Shown here one piece after another: positions 8,727 to 19,816 of a DNA stretch of 64,000 nt. Where the stretch lies: assembly GCA_958009055.1 (NCBI GenBank), contig OY253662.1, positions 434,001 to 498,000 of the forward strand, written 5' to 3'. The notes beneath the pieces are model-generated. The model worked only from the letters and a program-made list of their open reading frames with translations, did no database searches and was not told the origin of the DNA. Source of the DNA: Choricystis sp. odSpoLacu1. Its lineage: Eukaryota > Chlorophyta > Trebouxiophyceae. Numbering within the stretch: position 1 is the first letter of the stretch; each line of letters starts with the position of its first letter. The position numbers and the translations under genes are program-made.

Positions 8727-11254
8727 ATGCGCCTGGCGGTCGTCTCCACCGCCGCGCTCAACCAGTGGGCCCTCGACTTTGACGGCAACGCCGCCCGCAC
8801 GCTCGCCAGCGTGGAGGCGGCCAAGCAGGCGGGCGCGCGGTACAGGGTAAGGGAAGGATAGGAGAGGATGGTGTGTGGGGCTGGACGTTCGCTGTTTCTC
8901 TTCACGCACCCTCCCCCCCCTCCCTCACACAGCTGGGTCCCGAACTGGAGCTCACCGGCTACGGCTGTGAAGACCACTTTCTGGAGCCCGACACCGAGGC
9001 CCACGCGTGGGCCGCGCTGGCGACTTTGATCGAGCGCGGCGCGAGCGATGGCCTGCTGCTCGACGTCGGGGGGGTGGCAACACACAACGGCGCGCGCTAC
9101 AATGTGCGCGTGCTGGTGGCTGACAGGCGGCTGCTACTTATCCGCCCCAAGCTGGCGCTGGCGGATGACGGAAATTATAGGGAGAGCCGGTATTTCAGTG
9201 CGTGGCGAGCGGAGCGTGGCGTCGAATCATTCACCCTCCCCCCCTGTATCCTGGCTGTCACGTCCGACCGCTCCCCCACCGCCCCCTTTGGTCACGCCAT
9301 ACTGCAGCTTGCGGACGCGAGCTTGGCCTGTGAATCATGCGAAGAGTTGTTCACGCCGTCGCCCCCCCATGCCGCGCTCGCACTCGCGGGTGTCGACGTC
9401 ATCGCCAACGGGTCGGGGTCCCACCACCAACTGCGCAAGCTGCACACACGGTTGGACCTGGTGCGGGGTGCGACGTCCGTCTCGGGTGGTGTCTACCTGT
9501 ACTCCAACCAGCGCGGCTGCGATGGTGGACGGCTGTACTATGACGGGTGTGCCTGTGTCGTCGTGAATGGTGACCTCCTCGCTCAAGGCGCCCAGTTCAC
9601 CCTGGCCGACGTCGACGTCATCACCGCCACCGTGGACCTGGACGCCGTGCGCGCGTACCGGGGGGCGCGGGCCAGTGGGCAGAAGCAGGCGGCTGCTGCG
9701 GTGTCAGGCCCCCCGCGCGTCGACGCGCGCTGGTTTGCGCTGTGTGAGGCGGACACGCCGCGCCACATGGCTCCTACACCCCCCATCAGCCCTCGCATCC
9801 ACCCCGTGGAAGAAGAGATTGCGTATGGTCCCGGTGCCTGGTTGTGGGACTACCTGCGCCGGTCAGGGGCGGGCGGGTTTGTGCTGCCGCTGAGCGGGGG
9901 CGCCGACTCGGCCGCGGTGGCGGCGATCGTGTGTGCCATGTGCCGCCAGGTGGAGGCCGCGGTGGCTGCTGGCGACGCGACCGTGGAAGCAGACGCTCGC
10001 CGCGTGGCCAGGCTGGGTGAAGGGGAACCAATCACTGCACACTTGCTGGCGGGGAGGGTGTTGACAACAGTCTACATGGCGTCGGCCGCAGCGTCGGGCG
10101 CGGACACGCGCGCGCGTGCAGCGACCCTGGCCCACCAAGTCGGCGCCGACCACCTGGAGCTGCACATCGATGGCGCGGTCCAGGAGCTGCTGGCGGCGGC
10201 GACGGGGGCGGTGGGGTGTGAGGCGCCTAGGTTCAAGGTAAGGGAGAAGAGGGTGTTTGACGGGGTGTGGGCAGTGGAGGCAGGGAAGACACTTGTTGAG
10301 CCACCAACATTGCTAGTGAGACAGCTGGCCAAAGACCCTGGCGCCAGAGTGGTGCCCCTGGCCTGGTCTGAGATTGCGTGCGAGTGTGTTACAAGGGGGC
10401 GGAGGGCGTGAAAGCACGCTGGCATGCCGGTTCGCGGGGGGAAAAGGAGGGAAGGGGAGGGGGGGTTAGGCACGTTTTTTCTTTCACCCTCCTCACACCT
10501 GCTCTGCTCCCCCCACACCACCACTCCCATCCCCCAGTCCCATGGCGGCACCACCCCCGAGTCCTTAGCCCTTCAAAACGTCCAAGCCCGCACCCGCATG
10601 GTGCTGGCGTTCATGGTGGCTCAACTCACGCCGTGGGCAGGCGGCACTCCCGCCGCCTACCGCCTGGTGCTGGGGTCGGCCAACGTGGATGAAGCGTTGC
10701 GGGGCTACTTGACCAAGTATGATTGCTCGTCCGCCGATTTGAACCCGATTGGGTCGGTGTCGAAAGGCGATTTGAGTGCGTTTTTGGTGTGGGGCGCACG
10801 AGCGCTCAACCTGCCCGCCCTTTCTGAAATAGTCGCCGCCCCCCCCACCGCCGAGCTGGAGCCCACGGTGGAGGGCGGACCCCCCCCCCAAACCGATGAA
10901 GCCGACATGGGCATGACGTACAGTGAGCTCGCGCTCTACGGCCGCCTGCGCACGATCGCGCGGTGTGGCCCGGTGTCCATGTTTGAGGCGCTGGCGCGAG
11001 GGGTGTGGGCTCACTTGGCGCCCGCCACCATAGCCACCAAAGTAAAACACTTTTGGGCCAGCCACGCGGCCGCCCGCCACAAAGCGACGACGTTGACGCC
11101 GAGCTATCACGCGGAAGCGTACTCACCTGATGACAACAGGTTTGACCATCGCCCCTTTTTGTACAGTGTGGCGTGGCCGGCGCAGTTCCGAGAGATTGAT
11201 GAACGGGTGCGCGCGATGGAAGAGGGCGGTGGTCGTTGGGAGGGTGGTGTGTAG
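8727..11254 (+). CDS. NADSYN1: Glutamine-dependent NAD(+) synthetase
   Basis: Three exons (8727-8846, 8933-10237, 10538-11254) splice in frame to 713 residues, matching eukaryotic NADSYN. The enzyme amidates nicotinic acid adenine dinucleotide to NAD using ATP and glutamine, in the cytosol. The N-terminal nitrilase-type glutaminase carries the Glu-Lys-Cys triad: Glu in [11 protein letters not shown] (about residue 44), Lys in [12 protein letters not shown] (about 112) and Cys in [10 protein letters not shown] (about 175). The C-terminal synthetase carries the ATP-pyrophosphatase loop [11 protein letters not shown] (about 361) and the [11 protein letters not shown] and [12 protein letters not shown] motifs. 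It ends with the [29 protein letters not shown] block typical of the family. Intron 2 can be read through for some distance, but splicing at 10237/10538 restores the conserved HGGT...ESLALQN sequence. Confidence 0.93.
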
Positions 11255-11377
11255 AGAGGGAGCGAAGAGAGAGAAAAACGTCGACAACGAAAACGCTTCA
11301 CTCTGTGTTTTTGTTTGTGTGTCTCGTGTGCGCCCCCGCCGCGCACCTCCCGCCCCCCCACACACATACCGTCACCC

Positions 11378-14300
11378 ATGTCGGCGGCGCCGGCCGCGGC
11401 CCTGCGGGCCAAGGCCGCCGTCAACTACGTCGAGTGAGTGTGGAAGAGTGTGGGGCGCGCTCGCATCAGCCGAGTTTTTGATGCGCGCGTTGTGGCGGGC
11501 CACGCCCTCCTCTCACGCCCTCTCCTCCCCCCACTACCTCCACCACCACCAGGTCGTCCGACAGCGACTCTGACCGCGGCCGCGCTAGCGAGGCGCCCGC
11601 CAAGCGCGTGCGCAAGGTGAGTGGGGTGTGTGTTTTTGCGGATGTTCGATTTTGACGCCAGCAGAGACGCCCGCCCGCCTTCCTCCTCACACCTTCCCAC
11701 TGCCCCTCTCTTCACAGGCGACCACCGCGCCGCGCGCGCGCCGGGCGTCCCTGCCCCCCCCCCACCGACGCCGCCACCGCCGCGCGCGAGGCCGGGCTGC
11801 AACCCGCGACGGCAGCGGCGCGGCTGCTGGGTGAGTTTGGGGTGTTGTATGTGTGTGGAGGGGGCGCGGCAGACGTGGAGCCGAGGGTCCGAGGGCGCAG
11901 GGCGGCGTCCGAGGTGGCGGGAGGAAACTGAGGGAAACACGACGCACCCACACTCACACTCCTCTCTCCTCCACACCCACACCCTACAGAAATCACGCTC
12001 AACCACCCCGACACCCTGGACACCGCCGTCTCCGAGTGGGCGGACGCGTACGAGGCCCGCCGCGCGGCCGCGACGGCAGAGCTGCTGTCCCTCCTCGTCC
12101 AAGCCGCCGGCGCGGATGCCGCCGTGTCCCCCGACGCCGTGGAGGAGGGCGACACCGACGACCTGGTGGCCCGCCTGGTGGCCGCCGTGACGACGGGCGG
12201 CGTGGCCGACCCGTACGCGCGCGGGCGCACGGGCGCGCGCGCGCGCGCGCCGCGTACGGCGGCCTGTGGCGCGGCGCGGTGGGCGCCCTGGCGGCCCGGG
12301 GGCTGCTGGGGGACGGCTACTTTGTGGACAAGGCGACGGCGGTGCTGCTGGGGCTGAGCTCGTGAGTTTGGTTGGTGGGGAGGGAGGGTGAGAGGGCCGT
12401 GTGCGTTTTGTCCTCCTTTCTCACCCCACACTCCACCCCCTCATCAGCTCCATCGTGCGCACCTTCCGCCTGATGGCCACCCAGACCGCGGGTGACATGG
12501 GCATCGCCCTGGTGACGGCCGCCCTGTCCCTGGGCGCCGCGCGCGAAGCCGCGACCGTCCAGAAAGACGCCGAACTCGCCAAAGGCGCCACCGCCAACCG
12601 GGACACCGTGGCCCAGCTGCAGCGCCAAGCCGCGGACGCCCACCGCGCCGTGGGCGACGCGCGCGCCGCCGTGGACGCGCTGTACACGGGCGTCGCGACC
12701 GCACGCTTTCGCGACGTGTGCCCCGACGTGCGCGCGTCGGTCGTGTCCGCCGTCGGCGCCTGGATCCGGCTGGACCCGGCGACGTATCTGTCTGATCACT
12801 ACCTCAAATACGTGGCGTGGGCCATGTCCGACCGCGACGCGCGCGTGCGCGGCGTCGCGGTCGACACGCTGCGCGCACTGTATGACGACACCTCCCTCCA
12901 CTCCGCCCTGCGCTCCTTCACCGAACGCTTTGCGTCCCGCTTTGTGGAGCTGGTGCACGATGTGGACGACGGCGTCGCGGGCAAAGGCGTCGACCTGGTG
13001 GCCTGCCTCGTGCGCGCGGGCGAGCTCGACGCCGACGACGCGGGCGACGTGTTCCGCCTGCTGACCGAGCCCGCGGTGGCGGTGCGTGGCGCGGCGGCTG
13101 ATTTGGTGGCGGGGTTGTTGGCCAAGCAGGTGGAGGCGGCGACGGCCCAGACGGCGAGCGCTGCGGCGGCGACGACGCCGCCGGCCGGCCGCCGCAGCCG
13201 CGGCCGCGCCGCGGCTGCCACCACCACCTCCACCGCCCCCTCCGCCTCCACCATCGCGGTGGACGCCCTGCTGGACGTGTTGGCCCGCCTGGCTGCGCCT
13301 CCCCGGTCGCGCGACGCGGATGGTGAGGCGGCGGATGATGAGGAAGCGCCACCGCCTCCGCCCTCCACCTCCCCCCTGCCCCCCACCACGGTCGACGTCG
13401 TCGTCGCCGCCCTGACGGACCGGGTGCCCGTGCTGACCGACTTTGACGCCCTGGTGGGCGCCCTGTCTGAAGACGTGGCCGAAATGCGCGGTGAGCCGGG
13501 CACGACGAATGCCGTGCTGCTGCTGGCCGCCGCTGTCAAAGCGGCGGCTGGGCACGACGCCGTCAAACGACGCCGCGGTGCCAGCGTACGCGCCCCTCCC
13601 CCCCTGGCGGCCGCCACTGCGGCGTTGGCTCCTGCACTCGGCGGCCTCATCACCCGCTACGCGGCCGACGCGGCCAAGGTGGCCCCCCTGGTCGCCACCC
13701 TGACCTGGCTTGACCTGGCCCCCCTGGCCGCCGCGCGCGATGGCGGCGGCCTCACAGCCCTGCTGCGCAAGGTGGCCGACCTGGCCGCCCGCCACACCGA
13801 CGCGGGCGCGGTGCGCGCTTGCGCGCGTGCGCTTGCGCGCTGCGCCGACTCCGGCCCCGGCACCGCGCGCGGCGCGGCGCGGGACGTGCTGGACGGCGCG
13901 TTTGAGGCGGCTGGGGCGGCGCTGGAGGGTGGTGGTGGTGGTGGTGGGCAGCGCGGCCGCGGGCGCGGCGCCGCTGCCTCTTCCGCCTCCTCCACCTCCC
14001 CTGCCTGGCGCCGGGCTGCCTCCCTGTGCCTGGTGGCCGCCCCGCCGCGGCACGCGGGGGATGCCATCATCGCCTCCGCCCAGCGCGTGCTGGGGACGGC
14101 GGGCACGGGGGCTGACGTGGACGCGGATGTCGTCGCGTCGGCGTCGGCCGCTGGCGTCGCGTGCGTGCTGTGGCGGTTGACCGAGGTTGGTGGTGATGCC
14201 ACTGCGTCCGTCACGTCTCCTGCTCGCACCCGGGCTGCGGCCGCCGTGGGCGGCGCTGCTGCCGACCTGGCGGCCGCCCTGGCCGACGCGGTCGCGGGCG

Positions 14301-15361
14301 CGCGCGACGCTGCGTGCCGCGCCGCGGCCGCCGCCGCGCTGGCCGACGTGCTGCTGGCGTTCTCGCCGAAAGGTGTCGCCTCCACGCCGGCTGCCGCTTA
14401 CGATGCCACGCCCGCGGTCGCGCACGCCCTGCTGCACTGCTGCGACGCCGCGATCGCGGGGGGCGGTGGCGGGGCGACAGCCCCCGGCGCCCCCGACAAA
14501 ACGCCCGCCGAAGCCGCCGCCCTCATGCTGGCCCGCCTGCTGGCGTACGGTGTGGTGGGGCCCGCGTCGGACGCGGCCCACGTCCTGCTGTCCCACGCGG
14601 CGGCTGAGGATGCGGGTGCTGCGGCCGCCGCGCGCGACGGTCTGCGCGCGTTGAAGACGGCGCACCCGGACGCGCCGTCAGTGGAGGCGTGGGCCAAAGC
14701 ACTGGGCGCGGCCGCCGGCCGCGGCGTCGACGCCCTAGACGCCCTGGTGGGGGCGGTGCTGGTGGCGCCGTCTGGCGGCCCCCTGGACGTCGGCACCAAG
14801 GCCGCCGCCATCATCGCCCGCGCGGTCGACGTCGCGGCCGCGACGCCGACGCGGCTGGCCGCCCTGGCCCCTCTGGCCGGCCTGGCCACCAAGTTTCGGC
14901 CGGGGGATGATGCCGCGGATGCAGCGACCAAGGTGCGCGCTGCCGCCGAGCGTGTCGCGCGACGCAGCGGCGGCGCGGGCGCAGAGGCTGCGCTGCATGC
15001 TGTCGCCGACGCTCTCGCGCGCCGCGCCGCGGTGATTGGTGGGGCGGCTGCCGCCACGCGCCCCGCCCTGCGCCGCGAGGGGGCTGCCGCCTCTGGCCGC
15101 GACCGACGCATCTCGTTTGCCGGGGTCGAGGAGGAGGAAGACGGTGACGGCCTGGCCGCGAGCGACGGCGACGCGGGCGACGACGACGACCTCGCCGCCA
15201 GCGACGACGCCGACGACGCGGCGGCGCCTCCTACGCGCGTCCAGCTGGGTGGGTCCAGCGCGGACCGGCTGCCGACGAATCCGGTGGCGATGGAGGAGGA
15301 GGAGGAGGAGGAGGAGGAGGAGGAGGAGGAGGCGCCGCGCCGCGCGCCAGCGCGCGTGTGA
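11378..15361 (+). CDS. STAG: Cohesin subunit SCC3/STAG (two apparent indel frameshifts)
   Basis: Five exons: 11378-11433, 11553-11616, 11718-11830, 11990-12361 and 12448-15361. SCC3/STAG is the HEAT-repeat subunit that binds the kleisin RAD21 and loads cohesin on chromatin. The STAG signature is clear: AVSEWADAY...ELLSLLVQAAG in exon 4. In exon 5 are SIVRTFRLMAT, AVDALYTGVATARFRDVCPDVRA, and TYLSDHYLKYVAWAMSDRDARVRG from the stromalin conservative domain. The N-terminus is short, with an SSDSDSDRG acidic patch; the C-terminus ends in a run of glutamates. Two frame changes are needed. One is in the C-run of exon 3 (about 11752-11763), where removing one C restores the frame. The other is in the (GC)n run of exon 4 (about 12233-12250), where removing one GC unit restores it. 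Both lie in slippage-prone runs and are probably assembly errors in a functional gene. Confidence 0.85.
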
Positions 15362-16315
15362 GCCTGCCCGCCCATGCCGCCCATGCCTTTTTTTTCTTCT
15401 ATGCACTCTACCCACAACGACACCGACACCACCTTGATTCTTCTTTCTTTCTTTCTGTTCGCTCCAACGGTCCCCCTGTTTAACAAACTCAACAAAAATA
15501 CACGCCTTGTTCACTCAACCCACACTCAATGGGCGGCTCACACACACGCGGCGGGCGGGGGGGATGAACGCTGCCGCAGGTCGCACGCACGCACATGGGG
15601 GGGGGGGGGGCGCGCTCTCAGAGTCTCGGCGTGCCGCGCGTGAAACGAGAGAGGTTCGTTGTCGAGAGTGCCGCAGAGAAGAGAGTCCACTCTCCCCCCC
15701 CCCTTTTTCCCCCTCTCTCTCCCTTTCCCCCCCCCTCTCACCTCTCCTTACCACCAAGGTGCGCGACCCGCGGCTGACGTGACCCGTGTGCTGGGGTGTG
15801 AGGGAGGGGGGGGGGAGTCCCTCCTCTGCCCGCCATGGAAATGATTGCACAGGCGCCCGCCCGCGCAGTGACGGGGTCACGAGTGCCCATCCAGCGCTGC
15901 AGTCGCTGGATGGGGCGTGATCGCGTTTTAGGGGGGCGACACACGCGAGAGGCGTGGGGAGGCAGAGACGCAAACGGGGCGAGTCTGCTGGACGCGCGCG
16001 GCGCGCGCGCGCGCGCTGCGCACATGCGAGCCCGCCACCGCCCTCTCGCCCCCCCGGGCCCCGTCTTTGCGTCACCGGCGCACGAAGAAAGAAAGTTGAC
16101 ACGCTTCAAGGCGGTTGGCGAGGGGCGGGGAACGCCAACCGCCCACCCAATCGCGGCTGTGCAGGGACGGCCGCGCGCGCAAGAGAGCTTGGCAACCCTG
16201 CCCCTGTCGCTCGGCGCTTCGTCGACACTGCTCCTGCGAACTCTCTCTGCCTCCCTCCCACACCTCTTCCCGCCACACACACCGCACGCAGAGCTCTCCA
16301 AAGACCACACACACC
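15362..16315. other. Large intergenic region with homopolymer runs and a perfect hairpin
   Basis: 954 bp between STAG and the DUF11-protein gene. It contains a G-run near 15598-15610, C/T-rich pyrimidine tracts at 15690-15750 and (GC)n near 16000. A perfect 11-bp inverted repeat at 15886-15914 is listed separately. Short open frames exist, but none shows a recognisable protein or splice pattern. The 3' part is presumably the promoter and 5' UTR of the downstream gene. Confidence 0.4.
15886..15914. repeat. Perfect inverted repeat (11-bp arms, 7-bp loop)
   Basis: CCCATCCAGCG at 15886-15896 is followed by a 7-base loop and its exact reverse complement at 15904-15914. It lies about 400 bp upstream of the DUF11-protein start. 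It could be a regulatory palindrome or hairpin; no function is known. Confidence 0.75.
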
Positions 16316-19266
16316 ATGCCGCCCCGCTCGCGCGCCGCGCTGCTGGTGGCCGCGCTCGCGGTGGCCGCTGGCACGCTGCCCGGGGCCGTGGCCCAGACCC
16401 TGTCCTACATCTACACCGGCCAGACGGGCGCCCAGACCCAGATCGATATCGCGCACACGACGACGTGGAACATCAATGTGGCTGGCGGCACGACACTGCT
16501 GATGGGTGGCGCCAAGGTCACGATGAAGCGCGGGTTGGCCACAACGGCGACCGCGACGTTTGCCTGCTATGCCGGCACGACCGCGACCGGCACGCCGCTG
16601 GCTTCTAAAACGCTTCAGCCGAGTGACTTCACTGGGTCGTACCAGCAGATCACGTTTGCGTTCAGCCCTCAACTGACGCTGCAGCCGGGCAGCTACATCT
16701 GCACGATGACGTCCACCGCGCCTGATGTGCAGTCCAAAGCCTATTTCATCAAAGGTGAGTTGGGGCAGTGTTGAGGGGGTGAGCGAGAGAAGCAGAAGAA
16801 AACGCGTCGCAGCTTTGTTCCTCCCTTTGCACCCCACTTGCCACCCCCACCCACCCGCCAAACCCACAGGGTATGGAACCAGTATTGTGTCCACTAACGG
16901 CAGCACAACGACGCCTGGCACCACGACGACGACGACGGCGGGCCTGTTTGTCGTCAAAAACGCGCCCGCGACTGTGGCTGCGTCGGGCGCGCTGGCCTAC
17001 ACTCTCCAGCTGGGCAACTCTGGCACGGCTGCGTCGGGCACGGTGGTGACGGTGAAGGATCAACTGCCGCAAGGTGAGGGTGGAAGAAAAGGGGTCGGCG
17101 TTCGCGCGTTTGGCTTGGTTTGATTGTGGCGTCAACCTTTTGTGTCCTCTGGCCGCCGCGTTTGCACCAACGCGCCCTCCCCCTCTTTCCGCCGCAAACT
17201 GTTGTCTCACCTTTCTTCCTTCCCACCCTTCTTTCCCAACAGGCGTGGCCGCAACCTCGGCCACAATCGTACCTCAAACAGGCGTCTCCTCTGTGACGTG
17301 CACCCCGCTCAACCAGGCTGGCGCCCTGCTGACGTGCTCAGTCACACTGTCGGCTCGTCTGGCGCCCGCCACGGACGCGATCAACGGCCCCGCGTTTACG
17401 ATCAACGCGAATGCGCCCGCAACGGCCGGAAGCATCACCAACTACGCGGCGGTCAATCCTACAGGTTCAACCACGGTCGTCGACCCGGCGACGTGCACGG
17501 CATCCTACTGCTGGCAAGCCACCACCATCGTGACGGCCGGCGCCACGCCTGGCCTGGCTTTGACCAAGACGTGCCCGCTTAACGCGGTCATCAACCAGCC
17601 CATGACGTGCACCCTGACCTTCACCAACGTGGGCTCCGCGACTCTCACGACAGGCACTGCCGTCCAACTGCTCGACCTGCTGCCCGCGGGCACGACCTAT
17701 GTGACGAGCTCGGCCAAGCCTGTGACCAATCTGGCATCCGCCGCCTGCAACGGCGCCGCCACGACGCCCATGCAGTGCACGGCCACCACGAACACGGCTC
17801 TGGCTGTGGGCGCGAGCGCGTCGTTTACGATTCAGTTGACGCCGACGACCGTTGATCCTTTGAGCACCAACTATGCCAGCGTGTCACCCGATGGAACGGC
17901 CACCCCACAAGCTCCGGGAGCTGGGTGCACCACGCCCGACTGCGGATCGTCTGTGACTGATGTGAGCGGGTCAGCTTCACCTGAACTGTCGCTGACCAAG
18001 TCGTCGCCCAACTCGGCTTTGATTGGCGGGCAGTACTCGTACACCCTGGTCATCACCAACTCGGGTACCGCGCCCCTGGCTGCGGCCACAGTGCCTGTTT
18101 CCGACTTGTTGCCGATCGGGGTGACACTGGTGTCCACGACGGCGGGCAACGGCCTGTCATCCGCGACGTGTGGTGCGGCTGGTCAAACAGGCCTCCTCTC
18201 CTGCACCGCCACGCTGTCTGGCTCCCTCGCCGTGGGCGCGTCCGCCACAATGACCATCACGGTCACAGCTCCCTCGACAACGGGGGGTGTGACGAACTAT
18301 GCATCGGTCAGTGTGGACGGAACAACCGCCCCGCAACCGCCGGGCACCTCGTGCACGACTGCCGACTGCTCGGCCGCATCCACCAACATCCGGGCTGGCT
18401 GCTGCAATGACGCTGACCAAGACGGGTGCCACTCCCACCGCGGTTGCTGGGTCGACGTATGTGTACACGTTGAGCATTGCCAACACGGGCACGGCGTCGA
18501 TCCCGGGCTTGTCCACCGTGCAAGTTGCCGACCTGTTGCCGACAGGCGCGGTGTACCAGACGGCCGGCAACGGGCCTGGCACGTCGTCCGCGTCGTGCAC
18601 CGGCACGTCGACGCTGGCGTGCAGCGTGGTGCTGGGTGCCAACGGCATCCCGATCGGGGTGAGTGGTTGAGCGAAGGGGGGGGAGGGTAGGAAAGCGTTA
18701 TGCAGCAGCTGCTGCATGCAGCAGCTGCACACAACACCACGCCAACTCGTCCTCCCTTTTCCTTCCCCTCCACCCCCCCTCCACAGTCCGTCGCCCAGTT
18801 CACCATCACTGTCACCATGCCCGAAACCTCAGGCTCTGCGGTCAACTACGCGTCCACGACGCCCGACGGTCTGGCGCCTCCCACGCCGCCCGGGCCGTCG
18901 TGCGATCCCACGGTCTTCCCCGAGTGTGGGTCGTACACAACCACCGTGACCCCGACGCCTGGTCCCGACATCACGCTGACCAAGACGGGGCCGGCGTATG
19001 CGGTGGTGGGCACGCAGATGACCTATGTGCTCACCATCAACAATGTCGGCTCTGGCGCCGTCGCTGCGGGCACGTCTTTCCCCATCCTGGACTCGCTCCC
19101 CTCGGGCTCCACCTCTGTGTCTGCCACGGCGGCCGCGCCCCTGGTGGCGGGGCCTGTGACGTGCACCGGGTCTCCTCTGTCGTGCGCTGTCACCGCTGGC
19201 TCTGGCGGCATTCCCGCCAGCTCGTCCGCCACGCTGACCATGGTGGTGACCGCGCCGTCGACTTAG
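16316..19266 (+). pseudogene. Secreted DUF11-repeat protein, 3' end replaced by telomeric repeat
   Basis: Exons 16316-16754, 16870-17073, 17243-18658 and 18787-19266. It begins with a signal peptide (RAALLVAALAVAAG...GAVAQ) and an N-terminal beta-rich domain. At least five repeats follow of the kind seen in DUF11/conserved-repeat domains of bacterial and archaeal surface proteins, e.g. ALTKTCPLNAVINQPMTCTL, LSLTKSSPNSALIGGQYSYT and ITLTKTGPAYAVVGTQMTYV. Each continues with an I/LxNxGxA...VxDLLPxG block and a cysteine pair. A one-base frame change is needed near 18395, between ASTNI and the next GLAAAMTLTKTG repeat. The frame ends in mid-repeat: the ACT TAG stop is created by the first TTAGGG unit at 19263. 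The original C-terminus (more repeats or an anchor) is therefore lost. Eukaryotic DUF11 proteins are unusual; an extracellular adhesive role is inferred. Confidence 0.75.
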
Positions 19267-19291
19267 GGTTAGGGTTAGGGTTAGGGTTAGG
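19263..19291. repeat. Interstitial telomeric repeat 1 (TTAGGG x 4.8)
   Basis: Four full TTAGGG units plus TTAGG sit exactly at the point where the DUF11 gene stops and unrelated, less GC-rich sequence starts. The first unit supplies the stop codon of the upstream frame. Confidence 0.95.
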
Positions 19292-19742
19292 TGTGTTGTC
19301 TTGGAGATCAGCATCCGAAGCCCTTCGTGTTGCAATCGGGAATGATGTGGTGGCGCGATTCGATATTCAGGCACTCGCGAAAGCTTCAAGATGGGCTGCA
19401 GGTTGTCAGCTAGCGCTTGGCGCCATTCGCGGCATTGTGGGCATACTTGGAGGCGCTTTATTTATCGCCAGCATTTGCACTGCGGTACTGCCGTCCGAAA
19501 CCGACCCACAAATCATGGCATCGCTCACAGACGGGTTTGACCCGTCTCTCGTGCGCCAAATCGATGAATGGGCGTCGATGTCATCTCATCAAGTGCTGGA
19601 GCAATGTACGGCATCGTCGGCATCGACGAGACGCTGACAGGCGGCAATGCTCCGGTTGGCAAGAGCCTGATCCAGCGGTGTGACGGCGTGCTCATTGACC
19701 AAGTCAAAAACGCTGGTCCGCCCCCGTTTGACGACCGGCTAT

Positions 19743-19768
19743 ATTATCAATCAACGTTGATTGATAAT
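19743..19768. repeat. 26-bp perfect palindrome
   Basis: ATTATCAATCAAC is followed immediately by its reverse complement, with no spacer. The right arm re-pairs with 19774-19783 (ATCAATCAAC against GTTGATTGAT at 19756-19765). It lies inside an open coding frame. Confidence 0.9.
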
Positions 19769-19784
19769 CAACCATCAATCAACT

Positions 19785-19816
19785 CGCCCCCGTACTCGGA
19801 GGCGAGTACGGGGGCG
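19785..19816. repeat. 14-bp-arm inverted repeat with 4-base loop
   Basis: CGCCCCCGTACTCG at 19785-19798 pairs exactly with 19803-19816. It starts 16 bp after the neighbouring palindrome and is also inside the open frame. Confidence 0.9.

Noticed and set aside
12317..14665. Minus-strand 782-codon frame opposite STAG
   Set aside because: Low-complexity Arg/Gly/His composition typical of antisense of an Ala-rich gene. STAG homology is on the plus strand.
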